NCBI GenBank assembly: GCA_052436255.1
Contig: JBQVNP010000009.1
Coordinates: 16,831 to 80,830, forward strand
DNA: 64,000 nt
DNA from: Pelomonas sp052436255
GTDB lineage: Bacteria; Pseudomonadota; Gammaproteobacteria; Burkholderiales; Burkholderiaceae_C
Reading direction: 5' to 3'
Each line of letters starts with the position of its first letter. Within the stretch, counting starts at the first letter, position 1. Shown in pieces: positions 1 through 7,782 of the stretch. Made by a program: the position numbers and the translations under genes. A model generated the notes under the pieces. It ran no database searches and had not been told where the DNA came from. It saw nothing but the letters and a program-made list of their open reading frames with translations.

Positions 1-1380
1 GCGGGCGTCCTTCTCCCCGTAGACGGCGTCCAGCTGGGACATCGCCTGAACGACCGTCAGCAGCCGCAGGTTGTAGCCGGCCAGGAATGCGGCCGCGTTC
101 GTGATCACGCTGACCCGGCCCATGGACGTGAACTCGTCGTTGACGATCAGGCACTGGTGCTTGAGCGTGGGGTCCTGCTCAGGCAGGTGCCGCGTGTTGA
201 GGATGACAAGCTGCGAGAAGAACAAGTTCAGCAGCGGGCGCGCACTCGCGAGCCGGTTTGGTGGGATGCACACGTAGACCGACATGCGCTGCCGCCGAAC
301 ATCCTCCAGGTGGAAGTCGTCGGCGCTGGTGGCGGCATCGACGATGGCGTCGGCGAAGACGACCAGCGGCGCGTTGAGCGTCGCGACGATGCTGGACAAC
401 GTGTTGTCCGAGTTGGACAGCAGTCGCTGCAGTGCATCCGTGCACTCGTCGGTCAGCGGTCGTCCTTCATCCCGCCGTCGGCTGATCAGGCCGTTGAGAT
501 GTTCCTTCGTGGACTGTCCCTTGCCGGACGCCTGCCTCAGGATCTCGCCGATGGTGCGTGGCAGGTCCGGTGATTCCAGCAGCAGGAGACCAAGACCCAG
601 GAAGAGATTGCGAGCCGAATCGTTGAAGAAGCTCTCGGAGGAAGTACCTCCGGTATCGCTGGGGAAGAGGATCTGACCGATGGCCAGCAGGTCTCCCACA
701 CGGTGAAGCTCGTCGGTGCGAACGGATGACAGCGGGTTCCAACGATGGCTGCGTGCTGTCTCATCAAAGGGGGCGAATGCGAATACTGCCTGGCCGTGCG
801 CAGCCCTGAAACCTGCCGTGATGTCGTAGATCTCTCGCTTGATATCGAGCGCCACGACTGAGTCGGGCCAATTCAGCATGTTCGGGATGACCACGCCGAC
901 ACCCTTGCCGCTGCGGGTGGGCGCCGACAGCATCACGGACAGCTGGCCGGTCAGCGACAGGAACTTGCCCTGGTGGCGGCCCACCAGGATGCCCGGCCCG
1001 TGGGCGACTCGGGTCAGGCCCGCGCGATCAATCTCTGCTGCGGTCGCAAATCGTGCTGAACCATGCAACGAGCGGCGGGGGCGGGCCGCCACGAACAGCG
1101 CCGCCGGCAAGATGATCAGTAGGCCGCCGGCTGACGCGCCACTGGCGAGCGCCAGCGGCTTGCGCAGCCGCGGGTGATCCCAGCACAGCTGCCAGTACTC
1201 GACGACGCTGAAGATCCGCGCCTGCGCGGGGTTGACCTTGATCAGCACCAGGAACAGTGCGCCGGCGAGGTACAGGGCAGCGACGATCAACGCTGCGTAT
1301 GCGAGCAGGCCGAAGATGGCTGCAGCAACCTTCCTGCCCGTCGACCAGGCTGGCGGAGGGACGGGATCGACCTGGCTCAT
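1..1380 (-). CDS. virD4: VirD4/TraG-type T4SS coupling ATPase (3' end cut by window edge)
   Basis: Coupling protein that docks the relaxase-DNA complex to the conjugation channel at the inner membrane. I read it by translating the complement from the ATG at 1380; about 460 residues are visible without a stop, so the C-terminus lies beyond base 1. Two N-terminal membrane segments (about residues 19-48 and 80-98) are followed by HGSARFATAAEI and the Walker A region APTRSGKGVGVVIP (about 153-166), both typical of TraG/VirD4. A Walker B-like LIVNDEFTSMGR lies near the visible end. The start overlaps the virB11 stop as ATGA, so translation is probably coupled. It is the last visible gene of the virB operon; a relaxase would be expected further left. 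Confidence 0.93.
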   Translation of the reverse strand, partial: MSQVDPVPPPAWSTGRKVAAAIFGLLAYAALIVAALYLAGALFLVLIKVNPAQARIFSVVEYWQLCWDHPRLRKPLALASGASAGGLLIILPAALFVAARPRRSLHGSARFATAAEIDRAGLTRVAHGPGILVGRHQGKFLSLTGQLSVMLSAPTRSGKGVGVVIPNMLNWPDSVVALDIKREIYDITAGFRAAHGQAVFAFAPFDETARSHRWNPLSSVRTDELHRVGDLLAIGQILFPSDTGGTSSESFFNDSARNLFLGLGLLLLESPDLPRTIGEILRQASGKGQSTKEHLNGLISRRRDEGRPLTDECTDALQRLLSNSDNTLSSIVATLNAPLVVFADAIVDAATSADDFHLEDVRRQRMSVYVCIPPNRLASARPLLNLFFSQLVILNTRHLPEQDPTLKHQCLIVNDEFTSMGRVSVITNAAAFLAGYNLRLLTVVQAMSQLDAVYGEKDAR

Positions 1381-2462
1381 GCCGACGCCCCTTCAACGCG
1401 CCCAGGCTGCAGACGCTGTACCCGCGGCTGGTAGTGGATCTCTGAGATGAAGCGCCCGCGTTCGTCGCGGTCGAACTGGACGACCACGTCCACGACGATG
1501 TTCAGCAGTCGGCGGATCTCATCCATGCGCAGTCCGCTGCCGGCACCGGTCTCCCGAATCATCAGCGCCATCTGCTCGAAGGCGAGGGCGCAGCTGCCGG
1601 CATGGACGCTTGTGATGCTGCCCGGATGCCCCGAGGCCGCCAGCCGCACGAAGTGGAAGCACTCGTCGCCTCGGACCTCAGCCAGGAAGATGCGGTCCGG
1701 CTTCATGCGCAGGCAGGCTTCGAGCAGTGACTTCGCGGTGACGCGTGCTGAGCCCTGAGCGTCCTTGCTGTAGAACAGGTGGACGGCGTTGGGGTGGTTC
1801 GGCAGGGTCAACTCCGCCGTGTCCTGGATGGTGATGAGCCGTTCCCTGTGAGCGACCTCCTCAACCAGGCCCTTCATGAACGTGGTCTTGCCGGAGCCAG
1901 TCTTGCCGCTCACCACGATGGTCTGGCAACTGCGAACGGCCAGCCGCAGGAATTCGGCATACCGACCGGCGCCTTTCAGGGCGACAAGTTCCGCTTCGTG
2001 CGATGCAAGGCTTCCCGCGGATGTCCGCGACAGATCTGCAGTCCGTTCGAACAGACCTTCTCGCTCGAAGTCCGCCAGGCCCTTGATGACGCTTGACGGC
2101 TTGCGGATCGTGATGGACACCGTGCCACGCTTCACCGCCGGAGGGATGACGAACTGGACGCGCTCCCCTGTGGGCAGCGTGGCGCTCAGCAGCGGGCGCT
2201 CCTGGTTGATCTGTTGGTCGCATAAGGTGGCGACGGCCGTGGCCAGCGACAGGCAGCGCTCGAGCCCCATGTCCGGCGCGGCCACGGTCCGCCAGCCCGA
2301 CGTGTCCTCGATGAACACCTCACCCGGGCGGTTGACGCAGACCTCCAGCACATCAGGCGCGTCGAGGTGCTGGCGCAGTGGCCGAAGGAACTCAATGACC
2401 GAGGTGGCGTCGCCGCGCCAGCCGTCGGCCAGTGCGTCTTGATCGCAGTCGCAGTTGCTCAT
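1377..2462 (-). CDS. virB11: VirB11-type T4SS traffic ATPase
   Basis: Hexameric cytoplasmic ATPase that powers pilus assembly and substrate transfer. At 361 aa it has the normal family length. It has an N-terminal domain (about 1-160) and a RecA-like domain with Walker A SGKTGSGKTT (about 185-194), the Asp box ITIQDTAEL and the His-containing GSITSVHAGS segment. It lies 6 bp downstream of virB10 and overlaps virD4 by 4 bp, placing it in one long minus-strand conjugation operon. Nothing looks degraded. Confidence 0.95.
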   Translation of the reverse strand: MSNCDCDQDALADGWRGDATSVIEFLRPLRQHLDAPDVLEVCVNRPGEVFIEDTSGWRTVAAPDMGLERCLSLATAVATLCDQQINQERPLLSATLPTGERVQFVIPPAVKRGTVSITIRKPSSVIKGLADFEREGLFERTADLSRTSAGSLASHEAELVALKGAGRYAEFLRLAVRSCQTIVVSGKTGSGKTTFMKGLVEEVAHRERLITIQDTAELTLPNHPNAVHLFYSKDAQGSARVTAKSLLEACLRMKPDRIFLAEVRGDECFHFVRLAASGHPGSITSVHAGSCALAFEQMALMIRETGAGSGLRMDEIRRLLNIVVDVVVQFDRDERGRFISEIHYQPRVQRLQPGRVEGASA

Positions 2463-2468
2463 GGTGGC

Positions 2469-3881
2469 TCACCGCACCGTGGGACGGAGCTCGTAGACGG
2501 ACGAGAAGTCCACGTCTCGCGCGACGCGGATGCCGACGATGCCGCCCTGGTTCTGGTAGACCAGCGGCGGGATGTTGATGGTGCTGTCCAGCACCTTCTC
2601 GGCCAGCTTGCTGGTGTTCGCGGTGGTGGAGGGCATGACGATCGTGTCGCCCTGGCGGTCGTTCGTCTGGTTCTGGATCACCAGCTTGACGGAGTCGTCG
2701 ATCAGGGAGAGCAACATCGCGGCACCGATGCGCTCGGTCCAGCGGTTGTCCACGTAGCCTTCCACGCCGGACTCACCGAGTGGGCCCGTCGCGGGCGAAT
2801 CGATGTCCACGGTCACGCCCAGCGGGGTGCGGATCCGAGTCCACAAGACAGGAATGCGCACCATGCCGGGCCGCGCAGAAGCCATCCGGTATTCGCCGTC
2901 CATATGTGAACCCCGCTCGATGAGCACGACCCGTCCGTCGTCGCTGAAGACATTGCGCAGGACCTGGCAGCCCACCAGGCCCGACGCTGCGCTGATCAGC
3001 CGTGTCTTGAGCGCGCAGGTGAATGCGGTGCCCTTGGGCAGGGTGAGGCTCCGATTGCCCAGGACCCGGGCGCTGACCGCAGGCGTCGTCGACCCCTGCA
3101 GCTGACCGCCGAACAGCCCGCCGGTAGCCGGCTGCCCGGCATTGCCGACATGGCCGGCAGGCGAGGGTGCGGTCAACAACGGGCCGGCTGGGCTCTGCGT
3201 GCTACCTCCGCCAGCTGCCAGATCTGCAGTTCGGGTCAGATCGTTGAGCAGGCCCTGAAGCTGCCGCTGGTAGTTCTCCAGGTTGCGGGTTGTGGCGGCG
3301 AGCGGATCGGTCGGGTCGAGCTCGTTGTGGTGGGCGCCCAGGTTCTCTGCGCTGCCATTCACCGGCGCATGGTTCTCCGACCTTGCAGATGCGTGTCCGG
3401 CCGGGCGAGTCGACACCAGCAAGATCGGCGCGTCCTCGGTTGCTGTCTGCTTCGAGCCGTTCTTCGGGGAAGCGCCGCTACCGGTACCCCGGACGCCGAT
3501 GGCCTGCGCGACTTCATCGTCGTCGGGCTCCAGCGCCGGGATGCGTGGCGCCGCGCTTGCGGCCTGGCTGGGCACCAGCCCGGCGACTTCTAGCCTTCGA
3601 GGCTCAGTCGTGGCGGCACTGGGCTTATCGCTGGCGCGGGCGACCTCCGGCTCGGCCTTCTTGCCACTCGTGACGAATCGTTGGATGCCCACGGCGCTGA
3701 TCGCCACTAGGGAGGCCAGGAACAGGATCAGCGCGAGCAGCCCCTTCTTGGAGATCGAGTTGCCTTGCGCGGCCGCGACGCTCGGAATCCCAAGCTCGCC
3801 AGGCAGCGGAGACATGGTGTTCCCGTCAACCGGCATCCCGGGCTCTGCGTCGTCGGGCGTGAGGGTGTGATCGGTCGTCAT
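2469..3881 (-). CDS. virB10: VirB10-type T4SS core-complex protein
   Basis: Energy-sensing scaffold spanning the inner and outer membranes in the T4SS core complex. A cytoplasmic N-terminus is followed by one membrane helix (about residues 47-68, GLLALILFLASLVAIS), a long Pro/Ala/Gly-rich periplasmic linker (about 75-260) and a C-terminal beta-barrel domain with the family hallmarks GTAFTCALKTRL, LIERGSHMDGEYR and TPLGVTVDIDSPATGPLG. Its start overlaps the virB9 stop by 4 bp (ATGA). 470 aa is within the normal range. Confidence 0.95.
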   Translation of the reverse strand: MTTDHTLTPDDAEPGMPVDGNTMSPLPGELGIPSVAAAQGNSISKKGLLALILFLASLVAISAVGIQRFVTSGKKAEPEVARASDKPSAATTEPRRLEVAGLVPSQAASAAPRIPALEPDDDEVAQAIGVRGTGSGASPKNGSKQTATEDAPILLVSTRPAGHASARSENHAPVNGSAENLGAHHNELDPTDPLAATTRNLENYQRQLQGLLNDLTRTADLAAGGGSTQSPAGPLLTAPSPAGHVGNAGQPATGGLFGGQLQGSTTPAVSARVLGNRSLTLPKGTAFTCALKTRLISAASGLVGCQVLRNVFSDDGRVVLIERGSHMDGEYRMASARPGMVRIPVLWTRIRTPLGVTVDIDSPATGPLGESGVEGYVDNRWTERIGAAMLLSLIDDSVKLVIQNQTNDRQGDTIVMPSTTANTSKLAEKVLDSTINIPPLVYQNQGGIVGIRVARDVDFSSVYELRPTVR

Positions 3882-4774
3882 GGCTTGGCCCCCCGTTGCG
3901 CTTCAGGTGCCTGCGCTGCTTTGAGGACGCGCTCCACGCCTGGCACCGTTGTTCCCGCATCCGGGGGAACGCCGTCCAGGTCGAACGCCTCGTTCCAGAG
4001 GCCGACCACGGACGTGCCAGCGCGCAGCATCAGCCGGCGGCTGACGCGGTCCACGACCAGCAGGTCATCCTCCATGCGGGCGTTGATCAACGTCTCGCTG
4101 CCATCACTGCGCACGTGGAACACCGCGGGCACCTCCCGATTGCCCGGGAACCGCATGTAGGTGAACCGCCCGTCGTCGAACACCAGCGAGGGCACGATCT
4201 CGTCGGAATTGCGGCCCTCTGCCAGGGAGTACTGGGTGTTCAAGACCTGCGGCTTGGTCTGCATGCGCTCGGCGACCAGTTCCGCCGGCAGAGGCAATGG
4301 CTGAACGATGAGCGGGGGCAGGCTGGAGGGCGCCGGGCTGGCCGGGCGCACTGCGATAACCGCTGGCCGGGCCGGCGCCTTGACGTGCAGCCTGTAGATC
4401 GGCGGCTTGGGATCAGCGTCCGCCAGCACCTCGAACCTGAAGGCATGGGTGCGGCGGTCCGTCACGACCGCGAGGGTGTTCGCCGAGCTTGCGTTGCTCT
4501 TGGGCTTGATGAACACCGTGCGGCCGCCCGGTTGCGCGACGACGCACCAGGCCGCCTCGGGTTTGATGCAGTCGCCGCCCAAGCCGGCCGCGACCTCAGT
4601 GATCGCCTCATCGGCGTCCAGAGCCACAAGCGACACGACCCCGCGCTTTACCGGGACGGTGACGACGGCGCGCGGGTCATACGTGACCTCGCGCAGGCGC
4701 GGGTCACCGTCCTGCAGACCAGCAACTGCTGCTGGAAGGGCGGCGGCGACGAGTATGGAGGCCAAGGTCTTCAT
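3878..4774 (-). CDS. virB9: VirB9-type T4SS outer-membrane core protein
   Basis: Periplasmic/outer-membrane partner of VirB10 and VirB7 in the T4SS core. A signal peptide (MKTLASILVAAALPAAVAG) precedes an N-terminal domain with DPRLREVTYDP and a C-terminal domain with PSLVFDDGRFTYMRFP and EVPAVFHV, all typical of VirB9/TrbG. It overlaps both virB8 and virB10 by 4 bp. No VirB7 lipoprotein gene was found beside it; either it is absent or too divergent for me to see. Confidence 0.94.
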   Translation of the reverse strand: MKTLASILVAAALPAAVAGLQDGDPRLREVTYDPRAVVTVPVKRGVVSLVALDADEAITEVAAGLGGDCIKPEAAWCVVAQPGGRTVFIKPKSNASSANTLAVVTDRRTHAFRFEVLADADPKPPIYRLHVKAPARPAVIAVRPASPAPSSLPPLIVQPLPLPAELVAERMQTKPQVLNTQYSLAEGRNSDEIVPSLVFDDGRFTYMRFPGNREVPAVFHVRSDGSETLINARMEDDLLVVDRVSRRLMLRAGTSVVGLWNEAFDLDGVPPDAGTTVPGVERVLKAAQAPEAQRGAKP

Positions 4775-5544
4775 GGCTTGGCTCCCGGCGCGGTGGCGTT
4801 GATCTCCGGATCGGAGCGGTAGGCGGTGACGACGAAGCCGAATGGGTTCTCCAGCCGGTCCCGTTCCTTGGCCAGCACCTTGGGCTGGTACTTGAAGACG
4901 ATGCTGGCCACGTGCCGCGTCGTCACGTCCGGCAGGTTTCGGTCGGTGAGGTGTACGAGCTTGTCGTAGGTGACGGTGGCCTCACCCTGGTTGCCGCTGC
5001 GGCCGGCTGCGGCGAGCCGCACGCCGACGATGTGGATGCGCCAGTCCTGCGTGCCCGCCAGCTTCTTCTGAAGGGCCGCATCGCCCTCGAAGAGGCGGTT
5101 GTAGTCGGCGAACACCGTCGGAACCGCCATGCGTGCGACTTGGTCGAAGTCGCGTTGCAGGAACATCCAGCTGTAGCCTTCCCGGGCCCTGACGAAGGCT
5201 GCAGCGTTGTGCTTGTCGAGCGCTTCCAGCGGCGGGATGGTTTCGACGGCCAGCCGTTGCTGCACGGTCGTCTCGCCGGTGACGCGGTCGACGACGATGG
5301 GAATCTCGACAACGCTGCGCAGCGGGCCTTGCACGAACACCGCAGCGATGCCGATCAAGCCCAGCGCGGCGCCACCGGCCGCCACCCGCCAGGCGCGCCG
5401 CTCGGACCGTTCGGTCAGCAGTTGTCGATCAAGCTCCCAAGCCTGGTTGGCTTCGATGTCGTCGGCGACGGCGGTCGTGGTTGCCGATCTTCCGGTGTGT
5501 TTCGGCAATGCGGCGGCCTCGCCTGGTGTCAGGACAGCGCTCAT
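4771..5544 (-). CDS. virB8: VirB8-type T4SS inner-membrane assembly protein
   Basis: Bitopic assembly factor of the inner-membrane complex. A cytoplasmic N-terminus of about 50 residues is followed by one membrane helix (about 54-72) and a periplasmic NTF2-like domain with EGYSWMFLQRDFDQVARMAVP, which matches the VirB8 pattern of an aromatic-rich helix. 257 aa is slightly longer than Agrobacterium VirB8. It overlaps virB9 by 4 bp and follows virB5 after about 34 bp. Confidence 0.92.
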   Translation of the reverse strand: MSAVLTPGEAAALPKHTGRSATTTAVADDIEANQAWELDRQLLTERSERRAWRVAAGGAALGLIGIAAVFVQGPLRSVVEIPIVVDRVTGETTVQQRLAVETIPPLEALDKHNAAAFVRAREGYSWMFLQRDFDQVARMAVPTVFADYNRLFEGDAALQKKLAGTQDWRIHIVGVRLAAAGRSGNQGEATVTYDKLVHLTDRNLPDVTTRHVASIVFKYQPKVLAKERDRLENPFGFVVTAYRSDPEINATAPGAKP

Positions 5545-5578
5545 GGGGTACCTCGGGTGACTTGGTGGGGCCTGCGCG

Positions 5579-6274
5579 TCAGGGCAGGTAGTCGGAAACC
5601 TTGCCGGTGCGGACCAGCATCTGGTACTGGCGTTCCCGGTCGCGGGCCCGGGCGATACGTTCCTCGCTGTCGGCCATGCCCTGGAGCATCTGCACTTGGG
5701 AGACCTCGTGTGCCAACAGCGCGTTCTCGGCGCCGATGCGAGCCTGGATCTCTTGCACCGACTTCTGATCGTTCGTGGCGTTGATCTGGCCCATCAACGC
5801 CTGGATCTGCGACAGGCGGCCGGAGGCAGACTTCATCGCGTCCTGCAGCAAGCCTTTGTGCTGGTAGGGCTGAGCCAGCGCTGCCTGGCAGACGATGCGC
5901 TCCGCGCCGCTGCGGTCCAGGCAGTTGTAGACCATGTGAGCATCGCGTAGCGCCTTGGCGGTCACATTGAGGCCGGAGTAGCCCGTCATGTTGACGCCGT
6001 TCAGGAAGGTGTAGACCTCGGCCGGAACATAGTTGGTCAGGGCGGGGTTGTGGAAGACCTTGCCAAGGTTGCGAACGCCGTTGATGCTGTCCAGCTGCGC
6101 CCTGAGCTGTGTGATCTGCTGGATCTGGTTGTTGATCTCGGTGATGTCGTTCATCACCTGCTGCACCGTCTGAACCAGGTTGGCGACGTCGATGACCGGG
6201 ATGCCGCTGGCGCGGACGGCGCCCGAGGCTGCGAGGATGGCCGCTGCCGCGGCGATCTTGAGGCGTGAGCGCAT
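5579..6274 (-). CDS. virB5: VirB5-type minor pilin / conjugation protein
   Basis: Secreted minor component at the pilus tip, involved in host contact. A signal peptide (MRSRLKIAAAAAILAASGAVRASG) precedes a helical body with VNDITEINNQIQQI-like heptads and a C-terminal helix bundle with LLAHEVSQVQMLQGMADSEE, characteristic of the VirB5/TrbJ family. 231 aa. Unusually it lies after virB6 instead of between virB4 and virB6. Two conserved Cys (in YNCLDRSG and ERIVCQAA) may form a disulfide. Confidence 0.85.
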   Translation of the reverse strand: MRSRLKIAAAAAILAASGAVRASGIPVIDVANLVQTVQQVMNDITEINNQIQQITQLRAQLDSINGVRNLGKVFHNPALTNYVPAEVYTFLNGVNMTGYSGLNVTAKALRDAHMVYNCLDRSGAERIVCQAALAQPYQHKGLLQDAMKSASGRLSQIQALMGQINATNDQKSVQEIQARIGAENALLAHEVSQVQMLQGMADSEERIARARDRERQYQMLVRTGKVSDYLP

Positions 6275-6293
6275 GTCGTACTCCTGGATGAGA

Positions 6294-7361
6294 TCAGGAC
6301 CTGCCGCGCATCGCGGCGAGCTTGTAGGCGGCGGTGCGGACGGCGCCAGCGCCTCGGCGTGCTATCCGGCCAGCAGCTGCGGCGGCCGCACCAGTGGCTT
6401 GGCCAGAGAGGTAGGGGAGGCCAACACCAGCGTGGACGGTGCCGCCGCCGGCTGAGGCCGGTGCGCCGCTCCCCGACCTGTTCGATGAACGCAGGCCGGC
6501 AACCATCATGGCGTTCTGGACCATCTGGATGCCCTGCTGCATCGCTGAACCGCCGGTCAGAGCCGAGGCCAGGCTAGGTGCCTGGAAGCAGATGATGGCC
6601 ATCAGGATCATGACGACGCAGTACTTCAGCGACTCGGCGACCGCATTGAACGTGGGACCTGCGAACCCGCCTTGACCCTGGATGACGTGGACCAGCGAGT
6701 CGCCCATGTACGCACTAAGTCCGAGGGCGAAGAATGCGAACCAGGTCATGACCACAGCGTTCAGGATCATCGACAGCCAGCTGTCGAAGAACCTGGCTGT
6801 TGGCTTCCAGGCGAGCGTGAGTACGAACAGCGGCCCGATGGCGATCACGAATGTCAGGAAGACCTTCGACAGCGTCACGACGAACAGCGCGACACACAGG
6901 AAGATGACATTGCCGAACGCTGTCACTACAGCGGCGAGCAGCAAGTCGAGCCTCGTGATCCCCGCTTCCTTCATGAGGTCAACAACCAGCTGGCTCGCGT
7001 TGTCGTTGAAGTCGTCGAGCACCGCGTAGGGCGAGGCAAGCGTGGCCGAGCTCGCCGTGGACGGCAGGAACGTGGTCGCGACACCTGTCGCCAGCGCGTT
7101 GGCCGTGCCGGCGATGGTGGAGATGTAGAAGCCAGACTGAAGTGCGATCGCGAGTACGAGGCCGATCTTGAAAACCTTCCAGACAAAGTTGGGCACCGTA
7201 TCCGAGACTTCGTTGCGCAGAACGGCCCAGCCATAGAGCCCCACCCAGAGCGTCATCGCGGACAGCGCGATTGGCGTGATCCCAGCGATCAGCGATGCGA
7301 CGACGCCAACGACGTACGTGTTGAGGACGCTGTCGAACTGGGATCCGATCCAGGTGAACAT
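6294..7361 (-). CDS. virB6: VirB6-type polytopic T4SS channel protein
   Basis: Polytopic inner-membrane channel component. 355 aa with at least five hydrophobic segments (about residues 14-36, 64-84, 160-190, 195-225 and 240-262), a central periplasmic loop containing LDDFNDNASQLVVDLMKEAG, and an Ala/Gly-rich cytoplasmic tail, as in VirB6/TrbL proteins. It lies 13 bp after the small secreted protein gene and 19 bp before virB5, in the same operon. Confidence 0.9.
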   Translation of the reverse strand: MFTWIGSQFDSVLNTYVVGVVASLIAGITPIALSAMTLWVGLYGWAVLRNEVSDTVPNFVWKVFKIGLVLAIALQSGFYISTIAGTANALATGVATTFLPSTASSATLASPYAVLDDFNDNASQLVVDLMKEAGITRLDLLLAAVVTAFGNVIFLCVALFVVTLSKVFLTFVIAIGPLFVLTLAWKPTARFFDSWLSMILNAVVMTWFAFFALGLSAYMGDSLVHVIQGQGGFAGPTFNAVAESLKYCVVMILMAIICFQAPSLASALTGGSAMQQGIQMVQNAMMVAGLRSSNRSGSGAPASAGGGTVHAGVGLPYLSGQATGAAAAAAGRIARRGAGAVRTAAYKLAAMRGRS

Positions 7362-7374
7362 GGTTCGCTCCGAC

Positions 7375-7782
7375 CTACTGAATGACGGCGTGAGGCAGCG
7401 TCTTCGTGCTCACGCACTTGCTTGCGATGTTCGGGTGTTGGCACTGCATCCAGGCGCCCTTGAGCTTCACGATCCACAGGCGGGGTCGCTTTTCCGCCCC
7501 GAACGTCGATGCACGGCAGGTGCCGGCTCGCGCGTAGATCTCCGTACATTCCTGCAGACCTCGATCGGTTTCCACCATCCGCCATCCGCTTGGTGTGCAG
7601 GAGGCCCGTTCGGCAGGGCATGGCGACCGCAGCGTGGCGGAAGGAAGTGGTGGTGTCTCGACCTTCTTCGTGCCATCGGGCATCACGGTGATCGCCTCAT
7701 TGCCTTTGACGAACTGGGCACTGGCCGAGCCAGTGGCGAGGGACAGGACCACTGCATTGATCAAGTACGGGATCGGCTTCAT
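7375..7782 (-). CDS. Small secreted six-cysteine protein in the virB operon
   Basis: Function unknown. I choose the ATG at 7782 because it overlaps the virB4 stop as ATGA and opens directly into a clear signal peptide (MKPIPYLINAVVLSLATGSASA). The mature protein of about 113 aa has six Cys (SPCP, ASCTP, QECTE, GTCRA, MQCQ, SKCV), suggesting disulfides in the periplasm. There is no lipobox, so it does not look like VirB7 or a typical Eex lipoprotein, although entry-exclusion genes often occupy this position next to virB5/virB6. Its place between virB4 and virB6 implies a role in conjugation. Confidence 0.7.
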   Translation of the reverse strand: MKPIPYLINAVVLSLATGSASAQFVKGNEAITVMPDGTKKVETPPLPSATLRSPCPAERASCTPSGWRMVETDRGLQECTEIYARAGTCRASTFGAEKRPRLWIVKLKGAWMQCQHPNIASKCVSTKTLPHAVIQ